From positions 62,001 through 126,000 of the forward strand of contig NZ_LRML01000011.1 of NCBI RefSeq assembly GCF_001647285.1: 64,000 nt of DNA. Direction: 5' to 3'. Below the pieces are notes generated by a model. That model did no database searches. It worked only from the letters and a program-made list of their open reading frames with translations, and had not been told where the DNA came from. Positions 26,076 to 33,871 of the stretch are shown one piece after another (position 1 is the first letter of the stretch; each line of letters opens with the position of its first letter). This DNA comes from Rufibacter roseus (GTDB lineage Bacteria > Bacteroidota > Bacteroidia > Cytophagales > Hymenobacteraceae). A program made the position numbers and the translations under genes.

Positions 26076-26516
26076 TTATTGCAAAACTACACTATACACA
26101 TTCCCTCCCCCTGGCCATGCCACCTCCAACACCAGCCTATCACCTGGCCGCGCTATGTCAAAGCGAGTATTATCCTCTTCTGCCGTTGTTGTACCTGTTT
26201 GGCTTTGGTTCTTAAACCATGCTCCAAAGTCAAAATTTTTAAGGTGAGCCGCACTTTCAAATTTCTGTACCTTTATTGGCCTATAGCCCCTTACCAAGTA
26301 TACCGTTACCTGTAGCCCATTCTCAACAGGCACCTTTATTTCAATACTTTTTCCAAGCGCAGCTAATTTTACAGAGCTTTTTTGGTCAGCCTTTTTGCCG
26401 TTGATCAATAAGACCGCCTCCGCATTCTCCTGAGCCAGACAAGCACCAGAACCCGCTGAAAGCAAGCAAATTAAGAGCGTAAAAAAGGACAGAGAAAAGA
26501 ATGTTTTAAGGTTCAT
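26076..26516 (-). CDS. Small secreted beta-sandwich protein, paralogue A
   Basis: The 146-residue protein has a signal peptide (TFFSLSFFTLLICLLSAGSG) and a short beta-rich domain containing LLINGKKADQ, VTVYLVRGYRPIKVQKF and ARPGDRLVLEVAWPGG. It aligns along its length with the upstream neighbour at 26709-27140. The pattern of a closing GDRLxLEV strand recalls the beta-sandwich domains of GldM-type T9SS proteins, but that is a weak impression. The function is unknown. ATG 26516 is chosen over the GTG at 26522. Confidence 0.7.
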   Translation of the reverse strand: MNLKTFFSLSFFTLLICLLSAGSGACLAQENAEAVLLINGKKADQKSSVKLAALGKSIEIKVPVENGLQVTVYLVRGYRPIKVQKFESAAHLKNFDFGAWFKNQSQTGTTTAEEDNTRFDIARPGDRLVLEVAWPGGGNVYSVVLQ

Positions 26517-26708
26517 ACGCACTACTTTTTCAAGTAAGGTAGTTATAATTACTCAGATAAGGACTGCAGCTGTACAAGCGTCTACTGTTGCACCTTACAG
26601 AAAGCTTTTATTTGTTCTAGGTTATAGCAAAAAAGAGGTTAATACTACAAGATTGCTCCTACCCTACTAACTTGATAAGTTTTTGGTTAACCTTAAATGT
26701 GATCTCTA

Positions 26709-27140
26709 CTATTTCAGGCAAAGATTAACGGTGCCTGATTTACCGTTTTTGAAAATAACTTCCATGGCAATTCTATCTCCTGATCTCGCAGCCATAGCCT
26801 TTGGGTCAATGGAGGAATTGGTTTTGCCGTTAGTACCGGTTAGTGCCCAAGCTGCCAGATCTAGCTTCTGGAAATCTTTAATTTCATTGTAGCTCATTAC
26901 TTTTAATGGCATTACACCTCGCACATGATAAACATTTATTTTTTCAACTTCCTCTGAGGTGCTAAATGAGGCCGCTCCCTTCAAATCTTTTATTCTGTGG
27001 CATTCTTTCTGATTGACTACTTTACCATTTAAGGTAAACGCAACAACAATGGGTTCTTCCTGGGCCATGGCCTCTACGCCAGCAAAAAGGAAGAACATAG
27101 CCAATAGGGCAGCCACTCCGGCTTTTATTTTCTTTTTCAT
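26709..27140 (-). CDS. Small secreted beta-sandwich protein, paralogue B
   Basis: The 143-residue protein has a signal peptide (GVAALLAMFFLFAGVEAMAQ) and a domain that matches paralogue A: FTLNGKVVNQ, INVYHVRGVMPLKVMSY and ARSGDRIAMEVIFKNGKSG. It has a Cys pair (ECHRI and the final NLCLK) that paralogue A lacks, so a disulphide is possible. The two genes are in tandem on the minus strand with a 192-bp gap, so each may have its own promoter. The function is unknown. Confidence 0.72.
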   Translation of the reverse strand: MKKKIKAGVAALLAMFFLFAGVEAMAQEEPIVVAFTLNGKVVNQKECHRIKDLKGAASFSTSEEVEKINVYHVRGVMPLKVMSYNEIKDFQKLDLAAWALTGTNGKTNSSIDPKAMAARSGDRIAMEVIFKNGKSGTVNLCLK

Positions 27141-27254
27141 ATATCTTTTTTATTTGAATATAGCGTTTCCTAAGTAATATCTATATTGTTCCACTTACTT
27201 ATTTTTAGAAATAAATTACTGATCAACAGCATAGTACCACCACCCATCTAAATT

Positions 27255-27290
27255 AAAAACGCCTCTACCAGATATGGTAGAGGCGTTTTT
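27255..27290 (-). terminator. Terminator of kbl
   Basis: A 16-bp perfect stem AAAAACGCCTCTACCA / TGGTAGAGGCGTTTTT with loop GATA, 34 bp after the kbl stop on the minus strand. Its right edge overlaps P40 copy 11. Confidence 0.9.
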
Positions 27291-27321
27291 CCTCTGGTTT
27301 AAAAAAACAGGCCAAAAACAG
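27285..27321. repeat. P40 palindromic repeat, copy 11 (left half diverged)
   Basis: The right arm AAAAACAGGCCAAAAACAG is intact; the left arm GTTTTTCCTCTGGTTT has drifted and shares GTTTTT with the kbl terminator. It ends 2 bp from the kbl stop codon. Confidence 0.75.
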
Positions 27322-27323
27322 CA

Positions 27324-28517
27324 CTAGCTCTTCAGCACACCCAGCTCTCTGCCTACCTCTACAAAAGCATTGATGGCGCGGTCAATCTGTTCCTGCGTGT
27401 GTTCCGCCGAAAGCTGTACTCTTATACGGGCCGCGCCTTTGGCCACCACCGGATAGTAGAAGCCAATCACATAAATTCCTTTCTCCAGCATTTTAGCCGC
27501 GAACTCCTGTGCCAAGGTAGCCTCATACAGCATGACCGGCACAATTGGGTGCACGCCCGGGCGAATATCAAACCCAGCCTCGGTCATTTTTTCCCTGAAG
27601 TACTTGGTGTTCCATTCTAAGCGGTCACGCAGCTCAGTGGTAGAGCTTAACAGATCCAGCACGGCCAATGATCCGCCCACAATGGCCGGAGCCAGTGAGT
27701 TAGAGAACAGGTACGGGCGCGAGCGTTGCCGCAGCATGTCAATAATTTCTTTTTTACCGGTAGTAAATCCGCCCATGGCGCCGCCCAACGCTTTACCCAA
27801 CGTGCCGGTGATGATATCTACACGGTCCATTACGTTGTGGTACTCATGCGTACCGCGGCCAGTCTTGCCTATAAAGCCGGTAGAGTGCGATTCATCTACC
27901 ATTACCAGTGCTTTGTATTGATCTGCCAAATCGCAGATTTTGTTTAGCTGGGCAATGGTGCCGTCCATAGAAAAAGAACCGTCGGTGACAATGATGCGGT
28001 GCTTGGCATTTTGGCTTTCCTGCAGTTTCGCCTCCAGGTCGGCCATGTCATTGTGCAGGTAGCGGAAGCGCTGGGCTTTACACAAACGCACTCCGTCAAT
28101 GATAGAGGCATGGTTCAGGGCATCTGAAATAATGGCACTTTGCTCATCAAACAATGGCTCAAACACGCCACCATTCGCATCAAAGGCTGCGGCGTATAAA
28201 ATAGTGTCTTCGGTGCCTAAAAATTCCGCCAGCTTTTGCTCCAACTGCTTATGGATGTCTTGGGTACCACAGATGAACCGCACTGAACTCATGCCGTAGC
28301 CATGGGTATCAATGGTTCGTTTGGCGGCCTCAGTAACCGCAGGGTGTGAAGAAAGACCCAAGTAATTATTGGCGCAGAAGTTCAGCACCTCACCTGTTTG
28401 CTGGGTTTTAATGGCAGCATGTTGCGGGGTGGTGATAATGCGCTCCTTTTTATACAATCCGTTCGCTTTTATTTCGGCTAGCTGTTGCTCCAGGTCGGGT
28501 TTTAAGGTTTCGTACAT
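27324..28517 (-). CDS. kbl: Glycine C-acetyltransferase (2-amino-3-ketobutyrate CoA ligase)
   Basis: This PLP enzyme converts 2-amino-3-ketobutyrate plus CoA to glycine and acetyl-CoA, the second step of threonine degradation. It shows the alpha-oxoamine synthase features [30 protein letters not shown] and the Lys-bearing [14 protein letters not shown]. The length of 397 residues is standard and ATG 28517 fits the family N-terminus. The divergent neighbour is the SDR-type threonine dehydrogenase, which makes its substrate. A candidate structured RNA with a terminator lies upstream on the same strand. Confidence 0.95.
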   Translation of the reverse strand: MYETLKPDLEQQLAEIKANGLYKKERIITTPQHAAIKTQQTGEVLNFCANNYLGLSSHPAVTEAAKRTIDTHGYGMSSVRFICGTQDIHKQLEQKLAEFLGTEDTILYAAAFDANGGVFEPLFDEQSAIISDALNHASIIDGVRLCKAQRFRYLHNDMADLEAKLQESQNAKHRIIVTDGSFSMDGTIAQLNKICDLADQYKALVMVDESHSTGFIGKTGRGTHEYHNVMDRVDIITGTLGKALGGAMGGFTTGKKEIIDMLRQRSRPYLFSNSLAPAIVGGSLAVLDLLSSTTELRDRLEWNTKYFREKMTEAGFDIRPGVHPIVPVMLYEATLAQEFAAKMLEKGIYVIGFYYPVVAKGAARIRVQLSAEHTQEQIDRAINAFVEVGRELGVLKS

Positions 28518-28682
28518 ATCTCTGTAGTTATTCGTTTCAATCTATATGTTTGATAAAAGTCAATTAATGTATTAGCTGCAATTACTTCAACATGGGCAGG
28601 AATTATTCCGCTTATCCGCTCCTTCGTCAGGAAGGATCTTGAAAACCAGACTTAAGCCTGTTCTTTTTTTCCTGAAGTACAC

Positions 28683-28890
28683 AAAAAAAGTGGCATTCTC
28701 ATCAGTTTCAAGAAGCCACTTCGGCTAACTAAAAAACTAATTATCTGCTCCTATTTCTGCCCGCTGAAAGAACTGTTTGGGTGCATTTGCGCGTATAGTT
28801 CATTCCAACGCCCAAAACAGCAGCAACCCTTCACCTGAAGGGGTGCTCTCATCACAGGTCTTTCTCGTCTTGGATATAAACTACCATAGA
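28683..28890 (-). ncRNA. Candidate structured RNA between kbl and tdh
   Basis: On the minus strand this roughly 208-nt segment has several potential helices: CCCCTTC/GAAGGG (28842-28825 area), CTGTTTTGGGCG with GCACCCAAACAG (about 28820-28771), and a 3' stem AAGTGGC/GCCACTT followed by a run of seven U. A promoter-like TCTG-N20-CATTTTTG lies just upstream (28928-28897, two mismatches to consensus). No convincing protein is encoded; the 78-codon frame here is Cys/Arg-rich and family-less. It could be a stand-alone RNA (size suits a 6S-type RNA) or a terminator-ending leader of kbl. The ends are estimates. Confidence 0.35.
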
Positions 28891-28959
28891 TGCTTTCAAA
28901 AATGATTCTACGGAAGAACTTACCCAGACAGATACAAAAGCCCCTAGGGCGCCTATATT

Positions 28960-28990
28960 TTTGGAGACGCGTAAAACTAACGTACATTTG
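28960..28990 (+). promoter_or_regulatory. Promoter of tdh
   Basis: TTTG at 28960-28963, a 19-nt spacer, and TACATTTG at 28983-28990 match the Bacteroidota consensus TTTG-N(about 20)-TAnnTTTG exactly. Transcription would begin a few bases downstream, about 15 nt before the ATG at 29011. Confidence 0.85.
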
Positions 28991-29010
28991 TTTTTATAAC
29001 AAGACCTTGC

Positions 29011-29976
29011 ATGATTACCTCTACCTCTGATACCATTTTAGTTATTGGCGCCTGCGGCCAGTTAGGCTCTGAACTAACCCTTGAGTTGCGCAAAATATAT
29101 GGCAATGCCAACGTAATAGCCGCCGATATACAATTCCCGAAACAAGCAGATTTGCGGGAATCTGGCCCTTTTGAAATAATTGATGTGCTTACACCCCAGC
29201 ACCTCTCTGAGTTAGCCAGCCGCTATAAATTCACGCAGATCTACCACCTAGCTGCCATTCTTTCTGCTACGGGTGAAAAGAACCCTAAGTTTGCTTGGCG
29301 GCTGAACATGGATGGCCTCTTCAATGTACTTGATTTTGCGCTGGAGCAGGGAGTAAAAAAAGTGTATTGGCCTTCTTCCATTGCAGTTTTCGGACCTAAC
29401 ACACCTCGCTTAAATACTCCGCAGCACACCATCATGGACCCTAACACAGTGTACGGCATTAGTAAACAGGCCGGAGAGCGGTGGTGCAATTATTACTTTG
29501 ACAAATACGGACTGGATGTACGTAGCCTTCGCTACCCTGGCCTGATTGGCTACAAAGCATTGCCCGGAGGTGGTACCACAGATTACGCCGTGGATATTTT
29601 CCATCAGGCATTGGCCAAGGGCACTTACAAGTGCTTTTTGAGTGCGCACACGCGCCTGCCTATGATGTACATGCCCGATGCTATAAAAGCCACTCTTGAT
29701 TTAATGCATGCCCCCGCTGAACAAATAAAAGAGCGGTCATCTTATAACCTGGCGGCCATGAGTTTCACGCCTGAGGAAATAGCCACCAGCATACAGCGCC
29801 ACTTCCCCGATTTCACCATTACCTATGACCCAGATGCCCGTCAGCAGATTGCCGACTCATGGCCACAAACCATTGACGACAGTGTTGCCCGTCAGCATTG
29901 GGGCTGGAGCCCTTCCTATGACCTGGACAGCATGACCGACGACATGTTGCTGCACCTGCGCCGGATAAACAACTAG
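29011..29976 (+). CDS. tdh: L-threonine 3-dehydrogenase, SDR type
   Basis: This NAD-dependent extended SDR oxidises L-threonine to 2-amino-3-ketobutyrate. Visible features are the Rossmann motif VIGACGQLGSEL, YHLAAILSATGEKNP, the catalytic VYWPSSIAVFG and YGISK (Tyr-x-x-x-Lys), and the family segment LRYPGLIGYKALPGGGTTDYA. The length of 321 residues matches bacterial UDP-galactose-epimerase-like threonine dehydrogenases rather than the zinc MDR type. It is divergent from kbl, so the two steps of threonine breakdown are adjacent. Confidence 0.95.
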   Translation: MITSTSDTILVIGACGQLGSELTLELRKIYGNANVIAADIQFPKQADLRESGPFEIIDVLTPQHLSELASRYKFTQIYHLAAILSATGEKNPKFAWRLNMDGLFNVLDFALEQGVKKVYWPSSIAVFGPNTPRLNTPQHTIMDPNTVYGISKQAGERWCNYYFDKYGLDVRSLRYPGLIGYKALPGGGTTDYAVDIFHQALAKGTYKCFLSAHTRLPMMYMPDAIKATLDLMHAPAEQIKERSSYNLAAMSFTPEEIATSIQRHFPDFTITYDPDARQQIADSWPQTIDDSVARQHWGWSPSYDLDSMTDDMLLHLRRINN

Positions 29977-29978
29977 AG

Positions 29979-30013
29979 GAGTCGCGAGTTCTGAGTCCTG
30001 AGTCGCGAGTCTG
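29979..30013. repeat. Heptamer array H2 (GAGTnnn x5)
   Basis: Five tandem 7-mers: GAGTCGC, GAGTTCT, GAGTCCT, GAGTCGC, GAGTCTG. The array starts 2 bp after the tdh stop and is inverted relative to array H3. Confidence 0.92.
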
Positions 30014-30055
30014 GAAAAAGGTTTGGTTTAGCACAGCTTTTGAGTTCAAGGCATT

Positions 30056-30117
30056 AAACGGCCAGCGGCCCAGGCACTGCGTTTAAAAATCCGCAGTGCC
30101 TGGGCCGCTGGCCGTTT
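30056..30117. repeat. Perfect 26-bp inverted repeat
   Basis: Arms 30056-30081 and 30092-30117 are perfect complements (core CCAGCGGCCCAGGCACTGC) around a 10-nt AT loop. It sits between heptamer arrays H2 and H3. A role as terminator of tdh is possible, but no U-tract is present on either side. Confidence 0.9.
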
Positions 30118-30140
30118 CAGCGTGAGCAACGTAAGCACGT

Positions 30141-30178
30141 ATTGTTTTGGGGCTGTTTTTCTAAAAACAGCAAACAAT
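30141..30178. repeat. P40 palindromic repeat, copy 12 (partly diverged)
   Basis: ATTGTTTTGGGGCTGTTTTT and AAAAACAGCAAACAAT; it keeps the GTTTT...AAAAACAG plan and lies inside the composite element between H2 and H3. Confidence 0.65.
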
Positions 30179-30183
30179 AGACA

Positions 30184-30218
30184 CCGACTCAATACTCGCG
30201 ACTCAGAACTCAAAACTC
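30184..30218. repeat. Heptamer array H3 (nnnACTC x5)
   Basis: Five tandem 7-mers: CCGACTC, AATACTC, GCGACTC, AGAACTC, AAAACTC. It is the inverted counterpart of H2 and ends 6 bp before the ATG of the DUF3891 gene. Confidence 0.92.
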
Positions 30219-30224
30219 TAAAAG

Positions 30225-30953
30225 ATGATTGTAAATGCACATGAAAAGGGGTGGGAGATTATTTACCAGCAGGCGCATGCGCTGCTGGCAGCTGAGATAG
30301 GTTTTACATGGCTGCCCGACAAACGCCCGCTTTACTTTATGCAGACACTTGCTGCCATTGCCCAGCACGATGACGGGCAGAAAGACTGGACTGGCAAATA
30401 TGCTTTGACTCCGGCCGGGGCACCCGCCAATTTCACACAACTCCCTTTTTGCCTTGAACAGGCTCAGCAAGTCATGAAAGAAGCACGCTTTCAGGGCCGT
30501 TGGCGCTGCCTGTTAACCAGCATGCATCTTTCTTTTTTATATGAAGAGCTTAGGGGCCAAAAACAACTGTGGGACGAGTTTCTAGACCAACAGCTAGCTG
30601 ATCAGAAAAAATGGCGGCAACAAATGCGTATTAGTAAAGAACAGGCGCAATACGCGTATGACTTTATGCAATGGTGTGACCGTCTCTCCCTGATTCTCTG
30701 CCGCAACGAGCTGCCCGAAATGGAGCGTGCCCTGGAAATAAGCCACGGCCCCGACAAAATCAGATATGAGGTAAAGCAACTGCAAAACGGAACTGTGGCG
30801 GTACACCCCTGGCCTTTTGCTCAAAATTCATTTACGCTAGAGGTAGAGGCCCGGTACCTGACCCAACTACAGTTTACCAATGACCATGAACTAGCCCAAG
30901 CCATGTGGCAGGCACCGGTGTTCCGGAAAGCATGGAATATAGAAAAAGGTTAA
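30225..30953 (+). CDS. DUF3891 family protein
   Basis: The 242-residue soluble protein matches the DUF3891 pattern: an N-terminal MIVNAHEKGWEIIYQQAHAL, then IAQHDDGQKDW, LLTSMHLSFLYEELRG and YDFMQWCDRLSLILC. The His/Asp-rich helical segments (QHDDG, MHLSF, WCDRLS) resemble an HD-like metal site, but no activity is known. No signal peptide is seen. Its start codon directly abuts heptamer array H3, so the 5' leader consists of repeat sequence. Confidence 0.85.
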   Translation: MIVNAHEKGWEIIYQQAHALLAAEIGFTWLPDKRPLYFMQTLAAIAQHDDGQKDWTGKYALTPAGAPANFTQLPFCLEQAQQVMKEARFQGRWRCLLTSMHLSFLYEELRGQKQLWDEFLDQQLADQKKWRQQMRISKEQAQYAYDFMQWCDRLSLILCRNELPEMERALEISHGPDKIRYEVKQLQNGTVAVHPWPFAQNSFTLEVEARYLTQLQFTNDHELAQAMWQAPVFRKAWNIEKG

Positions 30954-31033
30954 TAAACGCATAGGGGAATCAGACGGAACAGCTGTCATTAAAAGACATC
31001 AAACATTCCATTTCAACAATTTAATCCCTTTAC

Positions 31034-31672
31034 ATGCTTAAAAAATCTTTTTCTGTGTTGGCTCTGGCAATGGCCTTGGCTTTTCCTGCTTTTTCACAAA
31101 CCAGCGGTACTGGTTTTAAACCCCAGACCGGCGACATTACCACCGAGGTGCAACTGAGCCTGTTCACAGAGAGCAGCACCATTAGATTAAACCAAATTAG
31201 AGGCCGCTATTTCCTAAGCCCTACTTCCGCCTTCCGCCTGGGTTTAACACTTAACTCAGAAAACTATAAGGAGAACGATATAGAACGCAACTATACCAAT
31301 TTGGGCATTTCACCCGGCATTGAAAAGCACTTCGCCGGCACTGATCGCCTTTCGCCTTACATAGGGGCCCAGCTTAACGTCAACAAAGCCTGGTATGGGG
31401 AAGAAGGTCCTAACTACGAAGTAGAGAACGGCCATAGCAACGGTGGACAAGCTTTTGTGGGCTTAGGCTTAGGTGCCGTAGCGGGGGCAGATTTTTACGT
31501 GGCGCCGCGCCTATACCTGGGCGTTGAGTTTGGCTATGGCTTTTATTACAACAGCTACAGCAAATCTGAAAGAATTGTGAACGGCAACACCTCTACAGTA
31601 AGAGCAGAAAGCAGCTCGTTTGGACTGAGAGAAAACGTGCAATCTGGCATACGGGTGGGGTTTGCTTTTTAA
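31034..31672 (+). CDS. Outer membrane beta-barrel protein
   Basis: The 212-residue protein has a signal peptide (SVLALAMALAFPAFSQ) and a chain of amphipathic strands with aromatic girdle residues, ending in QSGIRVGFAF with a terminal Phe. This is the usual form of eight-stranded OmpA/OmpW-like barrels annotated as outer membrane beta-barrel proteins in Bacteroidota. The specific function is unknown. The sequence before the start (ATCCCTTTACATG) also occurs before the S9 peptidase start at 38474. Confidence 0.8.
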   Translation: MLKKSFSVLALAMALAFPAFSQTSGTGFKPQTGDITTEVQLSLFTESSTIRLNQIRGRYFLSPTSAFRLGLTLNSENYKENDIERNYTNLGISPGIEKHFAGTDRLSPYIGAQLNVNKAWYGEEGPNYEVENGHSNGGQAFVGLGLGAVAGADFYVAPRLYLGVEFGYGFYYNSYSKSERIVNGNTSTVRAESSSFGLRENVQSGIRVGFAF

Positions 31673-31680
31673 CTTCTTAA

Positions 31681-31705
31681 CTGCCGGGCCTATTTGGTCC
31701 GGCAG
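31681..31705 (+). terminator. Probable terminator of the beta-barrel gene
   Basis: A 10-bp stem CTGCCGGGCC/GGTCCGGCAG (one G-U pair) with loop TATTT, 8 bp after the stop. The following sequence has only a weak U-run. Confidence 0.5.
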
Positions 31706-31771
31706 TATCATGTGTGCTAACCTCTGCGGCTTCTGCACGTTAGTATAGGTTGGTACAACCTAAATATAAGA

Positions 31772-32101
31772 ATGGCCCTTCATACTTCTTCAGATAGCGA
31801 GCTGCGAAACATCATTTTTGCAAAAGACCGGGTAATTGTCATGTTCAATGATGTTGAATGTGAAATCTGCAAAACACTCCTGCCAGCTTTTGAGAAGTTC
31901 TCTAATAATCCATCTTTCAAGGATATTACTTTTTTACACATGGATGCCGCTGAGAACCCGGTTTCCAGCAAAGAAGTAAAGTTAACCGGCACCCCTTTCT
32001 TTGCCACTTACTACAAGGGCACTCTTCGTGACTGTGGTTTGTTGTCTAGTGAGGAGAAGGTAAGAAGACTGCTTGACACGCTGCTGGGCTACAAAGATTA
32101 A
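31772..32101 (+). CDS. Cytosolic thioredoxin-like protein with CEIC site
   Basis: The 109-residue protein has a thioredoxin fold: VIVMFNDVECEICKTLLPAFEKF (redox site CEIC in place of CGPC), FLHMDAAENP and the cis-Pro segment KLTGTPFFATYYKG. The absence of a signal peptide points to the cytoplasm. The CEIC dipeptide would shift the redox potential from that of a standard thioredoxin. The partners are unknown. It is close in size to bacillithiol-associated small thioredoxin-like proteins, but no specific subfamily can be assigned. Confidence 0.8.
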   Translation: MALHTSSDSELRNIIFAKDRVIVMFNDVECEICKTLLPAFEKFSNNPSFKDITFLHMDAAENPVSSKEVKLTGTPFFATYYKGTLRDCGLLSSEEKVRRLLDTLLGYKD

Positions 32102-32103
32102 GC

Positions 32104-32141
32104 GTTTTTGAGCTGATTTCAGAAAAAGAGCACCAAAACAG
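32104..32141. repeat. P40 palindromic repeat, copy 13
   Basis: GTTTTTGAGCTGATTTC and GAAAAAGAGCACCAAAACAG; it begins 2 bp after the stop of the thioredoxin-like gene. Confidence 0.8.
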
Positions 32142-32186
32142 TTGTACCTTCTGCCTGCTTCACGGGTCATTATTTACCTTTACAGC

Positions 32187-33629
32187 ATGCGCGTATATTT
32201 CCGGTTTCTGCTTTTCTGTATGCTGGCCCTCTTGGGCCTGACATTGCCTTTCTCCTGCCAGAAATCCACCACTCTATCAAGCCTGTCATCTATTGCTCCG
32301 GCTAACTTTCATCCGCTGCCCGCGCGGCGGCTTTCTACGGTTACCTTACCTATCACCGTGCCTACATCTGTACTGGAGCAACAACTGAATGCTCAAATTA
32401 GCGGGGTGCTGTACCAAGACGATGACATGGAGGCTGATGACCTGGCCGTGAAAGTTACTAAGGCGGGGCCACTTAGGCTGCGGGCAGAACATAGCAAGCT
32501 GTATGTAGAAGTACCCCTGCGGGTGTGGGCTAAAGGCCGATGGCAATGGAATGCCTGCGAGTGGTGTAAAAAGCTACAGAAAACCGAGGAAACAGAGTTT
32601 GATATGGTGGTACGTACCGAAAGCCGCCTGCAGGTAATGCCCGACTATACGTTAAAAAGCTATACCAACGGAGACTTTGCGTGGGGAGACCGGAAACCTA
32701 CCCTTTCGCTAGGCCCTTTGCGCATCAATCTGGCTCCCTTTATTGAACCACGGCTGCGGGGGCAGCTAAGTCCCCTTTTGCTGCAGATGGACCGTGAACT
32801 GGAGCGGCGTGTTAACCTGAAAGCGTATGTGCAAGAGGCCTGGCAACAGCTGCAGCAGCCGTTAGAGCTTAGCAAAGACTACGGCGCCTGGCTTGCCATT
32901 GACCCGCAGGCCATTAGAATTACACCGCTGGAACTACAGAATAATCAGCTGCGCCTTCAGATAGGCATAGACGCCTTTTTGGGCGTAACCAGTGGTCAAA
33001 AGCCCAAAACACTCGTAAAGCCGCAACTTCCAAATTTTTCTCCGGCCCGCACGCTGCCCCAGGAAGCCAGCATTGAAGTAGCCACTGATGTGCCGTACCA
33101 GCAGTTGACTTTGTTACTTAGGAAAGAAATACAGCATAAGACGTTCCATTTTGAAGAAGGCAAACACCAACTAACCGTGCATGACTTGGCAGTGGCTGGC
33201 TCGGGCAGTCAGTTACGTTTAGAGCTTGAGGTGAGTGGTGTGGCTAAATCTGGGTTTATCACTAAAAAGTTTCAGGGGAAAGTGCATTTAGCAGGCACCC
33301 CGTACTTTGACGCACCCACTCAAAGCCTGAAGGTGCGTGGGCTAGATTTTGAGGTACAAACGCAAGACCAGTTAGTCAATACAGCAGACTGGCTTTTGCA
33401 CAACAAATTCAGAAACCAACTAGAGGCACAATTTACGGTACCAGTGAAAGAGCAACTGGCTAGCCTTCGGAAATCTCTCAGCAACGGCTTAACAGAAAAT
33501 CGCCTACATGAAAATGTAATTCTCAGAGGCTCACTACTATCCTTTGAACCAGATACCATTTTAGTGACACCAGCTGGTATACGGGCTCTGTTTCTGGCAT
33601 CGGGCAGATTGGCGGTTGCGGTGCAATGA
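32187..33629 (+). CDS. DUF4403 family lipoprotein
   Basis: The 480-residue predicted lipoprotein (lipobox LPFSC, Cys22) matches DUF4403, with long beta-rich segments such as TVTLPITVPTSVLEQQLNAQ, LSLGPLRINLAPFIEPRLRG and DLAVAGSGSQLRLELEV. The repetition of amphipathic strands across the length suggests an elongated lipid-binding or barrel-like fold, but the function is unknown. The start is ATG 32187 (MRVYFRFLLFC); the upstream in-frame codons reach P40 copy 13. A TACCTTTA box (32175-32182) just upstream resembles the -7 element but would leave almost no leader. Confidence 0.82.
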   Translation: MRVYFRFLLFCMLALLGLTLPFSCQKSTTLSSLSSIAPANFHPLPARRLSTVTLPITVPTSVLEQQLNAQISGVLYQDDDMEADDLAVKVTKAGPLRLRAEHSKLYVEVPLRVWAKGRWQWNACEWCKKLQKTEETEFDMVVRTESRLQVMPDYTLKSYTNGDFAWGDRKPTLSLGPLRINLAPFIEPRLRGQLSPLLLQMDRELERRVNLKAYVQEAWQQLQQPLELSKDYGAWLAIDPQAIRITPLELQNNQLRLQIGIDAFLGVTSGQKPKTLVKPQLPNFSPARTLPQEASIEVATDVPYQQLTLLLRKEIQHKTFHFEEGKHQLTVHDLAVAGSGSQLRLELEVSGVAKSGFITKKFQGKVHLAGTPYFDAPTQSLKVRGLDFEVQTQDQLVNTADWLLHNKFRNQLEAQFTVPVKEQLASLRKSLSNGLTENRLHENVILRGSLLSFEPDTILVTPAGIRALFLASGRLAVAVQ

Positions 33630-33657
33630 TGGATTGAGTAAGTAATTAAAATGCTTT

Positions 33658-33696
33658 TGTTTTGGGGCTCATTTTGAGAAATCAGCCCCAAAACAG
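33658..33696. repeat. P40 palindromic repeat, copy 14
   Basis: TGTTTTGGGGCTCATTTTGA and GAAATCAGCCCCAAAACAG, one of the most symmetrical copies, 29 bp after the DUF4403 stop. Confidence 0.9.
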
Positions 33697-33767
33697 TTTT
33701 CCCTTCACTCGAAGACCGTTCATTCAGCTATTTATGTCTTCATTTTCCCGATTACCCACCTTCTAAA

Positions 33768-33802
33768 TTCACTCCTTCACACATTCACACCTTCACTCAT
33801 TA
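33768..33802. repeat. Heptamer array H4 (TTCAC-type)
   Basis: Five 7-mers with drifting TTCA core: TTCACTC, CTTCACA, CATTCAC, ACCTTCA, CTCATTA. It lies upstream of the YihY gene, in the same gap as P40 copy 14. Confidence 0.6.
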
Positions 33803-33871
33803 ATTTAACCAAAGGCAGGTATTCGCGTATCTTGAGAATCTACTCATTACTATATAGCAAATAACTGGCCT

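Noticed and set aside
28683-28860. Glycine or other known riboswitch in front of kbl
   Set aside because: No match to the conserved glycine-aptamer core could be seen. Only a generic structured RNA with a terminator is supported.
28751-28987. 78-codon minus-strand frame between kbl and tdh
   Set aside because: It is rich in Cys and Arg without a recognisable pattern and overlaps a stretch of stable hairpins with a terminator; a structured RNA is the better reading.
29979-30218. CRISPR array
   Set aside because: The repeats are 7-nt tandem units and inverted palindromes, not 25-37 nt direct repeats with unique spacers; no cas genes are present.
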